Part shown: one piece after another, positions 62,091 through 64,000 of the stretch
Layout of the letters: each line of letters begins with the position of its first letter
How positions within the stretch are numbered: the stretch's first letter is position 1
Assembly (NCBI RefSeq): GCF_001679045.1
Contig: NZ_LYCK01000001.1
Span: forward strand, 161,859-225,858
Length of the DNA: 64,000 nucleotides
Source of the DNA: Haemophilus haemolyticus
GTDB taxonomy: Bacteria > Pseudomonadota > Gammaproteobacteria > Enterobacterales > Pasteurellaceae
Direction: 5' to 3'
Notes under the pieces: model-generated
What the model was told of the DNA's origin: nothing
Databases searched by the model: none
The model's input: only the letters and a program-made list of their open reading frames with translations
Translations under genes and position numbers: made by a program

Positions 62091-63287
62091 TTAAAGGTTA
62101 GTTTTATTTACTGGTTCTGTTGCACCTACAATGTCTTTTTCAATCCATTCTACAAGACTGCCATTGCCGATACCTTGTTGACCACCAGTGATAATTTTAT
62201 CACCCGGTTTTACTTCATTACCTTGTAATTGAGAATAAATGCCTTGGCGATCTTTAGTAAATACAGTGATTTGTTTTGCTCGATATAAACGATCTAATTT
62301 TTTATTCTCAGCCATTTTCTCTTTGTCTTCATCAGATAATGGTGTGAGTAAGTAAGCAATTTCACCATACATGTTGTAGCTAATGGCTACTTGTGGAACG
62401 ACAACTTGATTTGTTTCAGTTGGAAGCGCAATGCGTAAACGTGAGAACATGCCTGAAAGCAATTTACGCCCATCCTCTGGATCAAATGTAGCCTGAACAT
62501 CAACTAAACCAGTTGATGAATTAATGGCAGGTTCAATAGCTGTGATTCGAGCTGAAAATGTTTCGCCCAAGCGAGCATCTGTTGTCGCTGTGACGCGTTG
62601 ACCGATATGCAATTTATCTAAATCATTTTGTGAAAGGGCAAAATCCACTTTCATTGAGCTAGTATCTTCAACACGCACAATTTCTGTTCCAACATTCACA
62701 TATTGACCAAGGTTTACTTTCACAATACCTGCTTTGCCATCAAATGGCGCAACGATTTTACGGCGCTCAATTGCTGCTTTTAAAGATTCGATATTGGCTA
62801 GTTGAGCGTCATAAGCCGCTTTTGCGTTATCCATTTCTTGTCGTGAAACGGCATTGCTTTTCAATAAATTCGCATAACGTTGATAAGTTTGGCGAAGAGC
62901 TGGGAGTTGTGCCTGTGCGGCTTGAAGGCTAGCATGTTCTACTGAACTGTCGAGTTCAATGAGTAAATCGCCTTTTTTCACTTGTTGGCCATTTTGCACA
63001 AATACTTGAGAAATCGTACCGGCATTTTGTGTACTGAGCATTGCGCCTTGATTTGGACGCACAAGACCTGTTGTGTTAATAACTGGCGTCCATTCACGCG
63101 GTTGAACTTCAAGTGCAGTCACTGGGCTTGAAGGTTCTGGCATGCCCGCAATGGCTCGGCTTATCATTACGCCTTTTATCATATTAAAACCGATGACACC
63201 GGCAAAAATTAAGACAAATACCACTAAAATTATTTTCATAAAGAAAATATGTGAGCGTTTTGGTCTTTGATGTTGAGTTTGACTCAT
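62091..63287 (-). CDS. acrA: RND efflux periplasmic adaptor AcrA
   Basis: Membrane-fusion protein of 398 residues that links AcrB to TolC. After an N-terminal hydrophobic anchor (about 17-35) come lipoyl half-motifs (GTISQVFVQNGQQVKKGDLLIEL and IVAPFDGKAGIVKVNLGQYV), a coiled-coil hairpin between them (about 105-155) and beta-barrel parts. No lipobox Cys is visible, so it is probably anchored by the helix. The ATG at 63287 follows GGAGC, and a longer open frame extending 21 codons upstream overlaps acrR. Confidence 0.93.
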   Translation of the reverse strand: MSQTQHQRPKRSHIFFMKIILVVFVLIFAGVIGFNMIKGVMISRAIAGMPEPSSPVTALEVQPREWTPVINTTGLVRPNQGAMLSTQNAGTISQVFVQNGQQVKKGDLLIELDSSVEHASLQAAQAQLPALRQTYQRYANLLKSNAVSRQEMDNAKAAYDAQLANIESLKAAIERRKIVAPFDGKAGIVKVNLGQYVNVGTEIVRVEDTSSMKVDFALSQNDLDKLHIGQRVTATTDARLGETFSARITAIEPAINSSTGLVDVQATFDPEDGRKLLSGMFSRLRIALPTETNQVVVPQVAISYNMYGEIAYLLTPLSDEDKEKMAENKKLDRLYRAKQITVFTKDRQGIYSQLQGNEVKPGDKIITGGQQGIGNGSLVEWIEKDIVGATEPVNKTNL

Positions 63288-63318
63288 GTTTAAAGCTCCG
63301 TTATAAAAATAACAACAA

Positions 63319-63882
63319 TTATTTCTGAATCGCACGCCAAGAGCGTTCAATCACAGATTCTAAAATTTCAGGCTTAAGATCGAAATCGATAAATTTTGTA
63401 TCAGAGGCTAAATTTATCGCTGTTTTCAAACTTAATAAAAAGAGAATATCTTCAGATAATTCCGCTAATAAGCCAGCTTTTTGTGCTTGATGATGAAATA
63501 AATCCCAACGGCAGTTTTTAACGTTTTTACAAATATCCTTGAAATTAGGCAAAGATTCATATTGCTTTAAATTGGATAAGATAGTGGGATTTTCTTGTAA
63601 GAAATACCAAATGTTTTTCCACATTTGTCGATACTGTTCGAAAAAAGGCTTAGTTTCATCAAAATCTTTTTCAAGTGTTGCCATAAACATTGAAAACACT
63701 CTGTGTGCAAATTGTTCAAGCAACTCATCTTTGTTTTTGAAATAAAGGTAAATCGTTCCTGCTGCTACATTTGCTTCTTTCGCAAGTTTGTGCATAGAAA
63801 GTTGATTCAACCCTTCTTTTGCCATTAAACGATCTGTCGCTGAAAAAATCTGTTCAGCTAAGTCTGTTTTAGCTTGTCGCAT
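63319..63882 (-). CDS. acrR: TetR-family repressor AcrR
   Basis: Regulator of 187 residues. The N-terminal helix-turn-helix is MHKLAKEANVAAGTIYLYFKNKDELL (about 38-63), followed by the helical ligand domain. It is first in acrR-acrA-acrB on the minus strand, with palindromic operators upstream. The ATG at 63882 has AAGGATC before it; nine further upstream codons are open. Ligand-induced release should raise AcrAB expression. USS are absent across this operon. Confidence 0.92.
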   Translation of the reverse strand: MRQAKTDLAEQIFSATDRLMAKEGLNQLSMHKLAKEANVAAGTIYLYFKNKDELLEQFAHRVFSMFMATLEKDFDETKPFFEQYRQMWKNIWYFLQENPTILSNLKQYESLPNFKDICKNVKNCRWDLFHHQAQKAGLLAELSEDILFLLSLKTAINLASDTKFIDFDLKPEILESVIERSWRAIQK

Positions 63883-63903
63883 AAGATCCTTGAGTAAAAT
63901 AAG

Positions 63904-63938
63904 GAGCAATAATTGCTCAAAATGAATGAGCGTTCATT
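63904..63938. promoter_or_regulatory. Adjacent palindromes upstream of acrR, candidate AcrR operators
   Basis: GAGCAATAATTGCTC (63904-63918) is a perfect 6-3-6 dyad. AATGAA-N6-TTCATT (63921-63938), which contains TGAATGAGCGTTCA, is a second dyad resembling TetR-type sites. They lie 22-56 bases before the acrR start, where autorepression would occur. Which one AcrR binds cannot be told from sequence. Confidence 0.65.
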
Positions 63939-64000
63939 TTATTTGTTTTTTGGCAAGTTAAAAAACACAAAAGCACAACGAAAATGGGCAACACTTAAAA

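Overview
This window is chromosomal core sequence from Haemophilus, most likely H. influenzae or a very close relative such as H. haemolyticus or H. aegyptius. The evidence is the AT-rich composition, products nearly identical to known H. influenzae proteins (as recalled), a type IV pilus operon with a Sxy/CRP-type competence site, and about 59 exact copies of the 9-base DNA uptake signal AAGTGCGGT/ACCGCACTT in 64 kb, where chance predicts less than one. I see no prophage, insertion sequence, CRISPR array, tRNA, rRNA or phase-variable tetranucleotide tract.

Layout. 1-1.8 kb: serine catabolism (sdaC, and sdaA cut by the left edge). 2-4.8 kb: copper export (copA, copZ) divergent from its MerR-type activator, with a well-formed 19-bp-spacer promoter. 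4.8-6.7 kb: metJ and rho. 6.7-11.1 kb: pilABCD, chained by ATGA overlaps, divergent from ampD across a canonical CRP-S site. 11.1-11.6 kb: a gene-free stretch with a paired-USS hairpin and DnaA-box-like sequences. 11.6-19.3 kb: rppH, a TauE-family permease, lgt, thyA, tadA, a small DciA-like gene, a secM-like arrest-peptide gene, secA, mutT. 19.3-34.1 kb: holA-lptE-leuS, a DUF167 gene, then the envelope cluster uppS-cdsA-rseP-bamA-skp-lpxD, tsf-rpsB and a methyltransferase. 34.1-42.9 kb: tyrP, an M48 lipoprotein peptidase, alaA, menF-menD-menH and an MFS symporter. 43-48.5 kb: raiA, an AGCS symporter under a tandem glycine riboswitch, arcA, dsbD, a DoxX protein. 48.6-54.4 kb: purH, purD, glyA, a DUF1294 gene, coaE, yacG. 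54.4-58.9 kb: a DEAD-box helicase, galE, ampG, adk. 59-64 kb: acrR-acrA-acrB.

Several genes work together. AmpG imports and AmpD cleaves anhydro-muropeptides in wall recycling. Lgt, BamA, Skp, RseP, LptE, LpxD, CdsA and UppS build the envelope. GlyA makes glycine and one-carbon units used by ThyA and the purine pathway, while the riboswitch-controlled symporter probably senses glycine. SecM-like peptide and SecA form a secretion feedback pair. Upstream regulatory elements that can be read include CRP-S, CRP, FNR, PurR, MetJ, CueR-type and TetR-type operators, a glycine riboswitch and an S2 (rpsB) leader.

Many start codons were moved from the longest possible ORF to an ATG with a better Shine-Dalgarno or a family-typical N-terminus (sdaC, copA, pilB, lptE, bamA, rpsB, menF, menD, dsbD, coaE, the DEAD helicase, galE, acrA, acrR). 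The gene order looks rearranged relative to what I remember of strain Rd KW20. Most of the window is well-understood core genome. The best leads are the divergent SecM arrest peptide, the compact DciA, the composite inverted repeat between purH and purD, the dyad at the riboswitch transcription start, and the use of paired uptake sequences as terminators.
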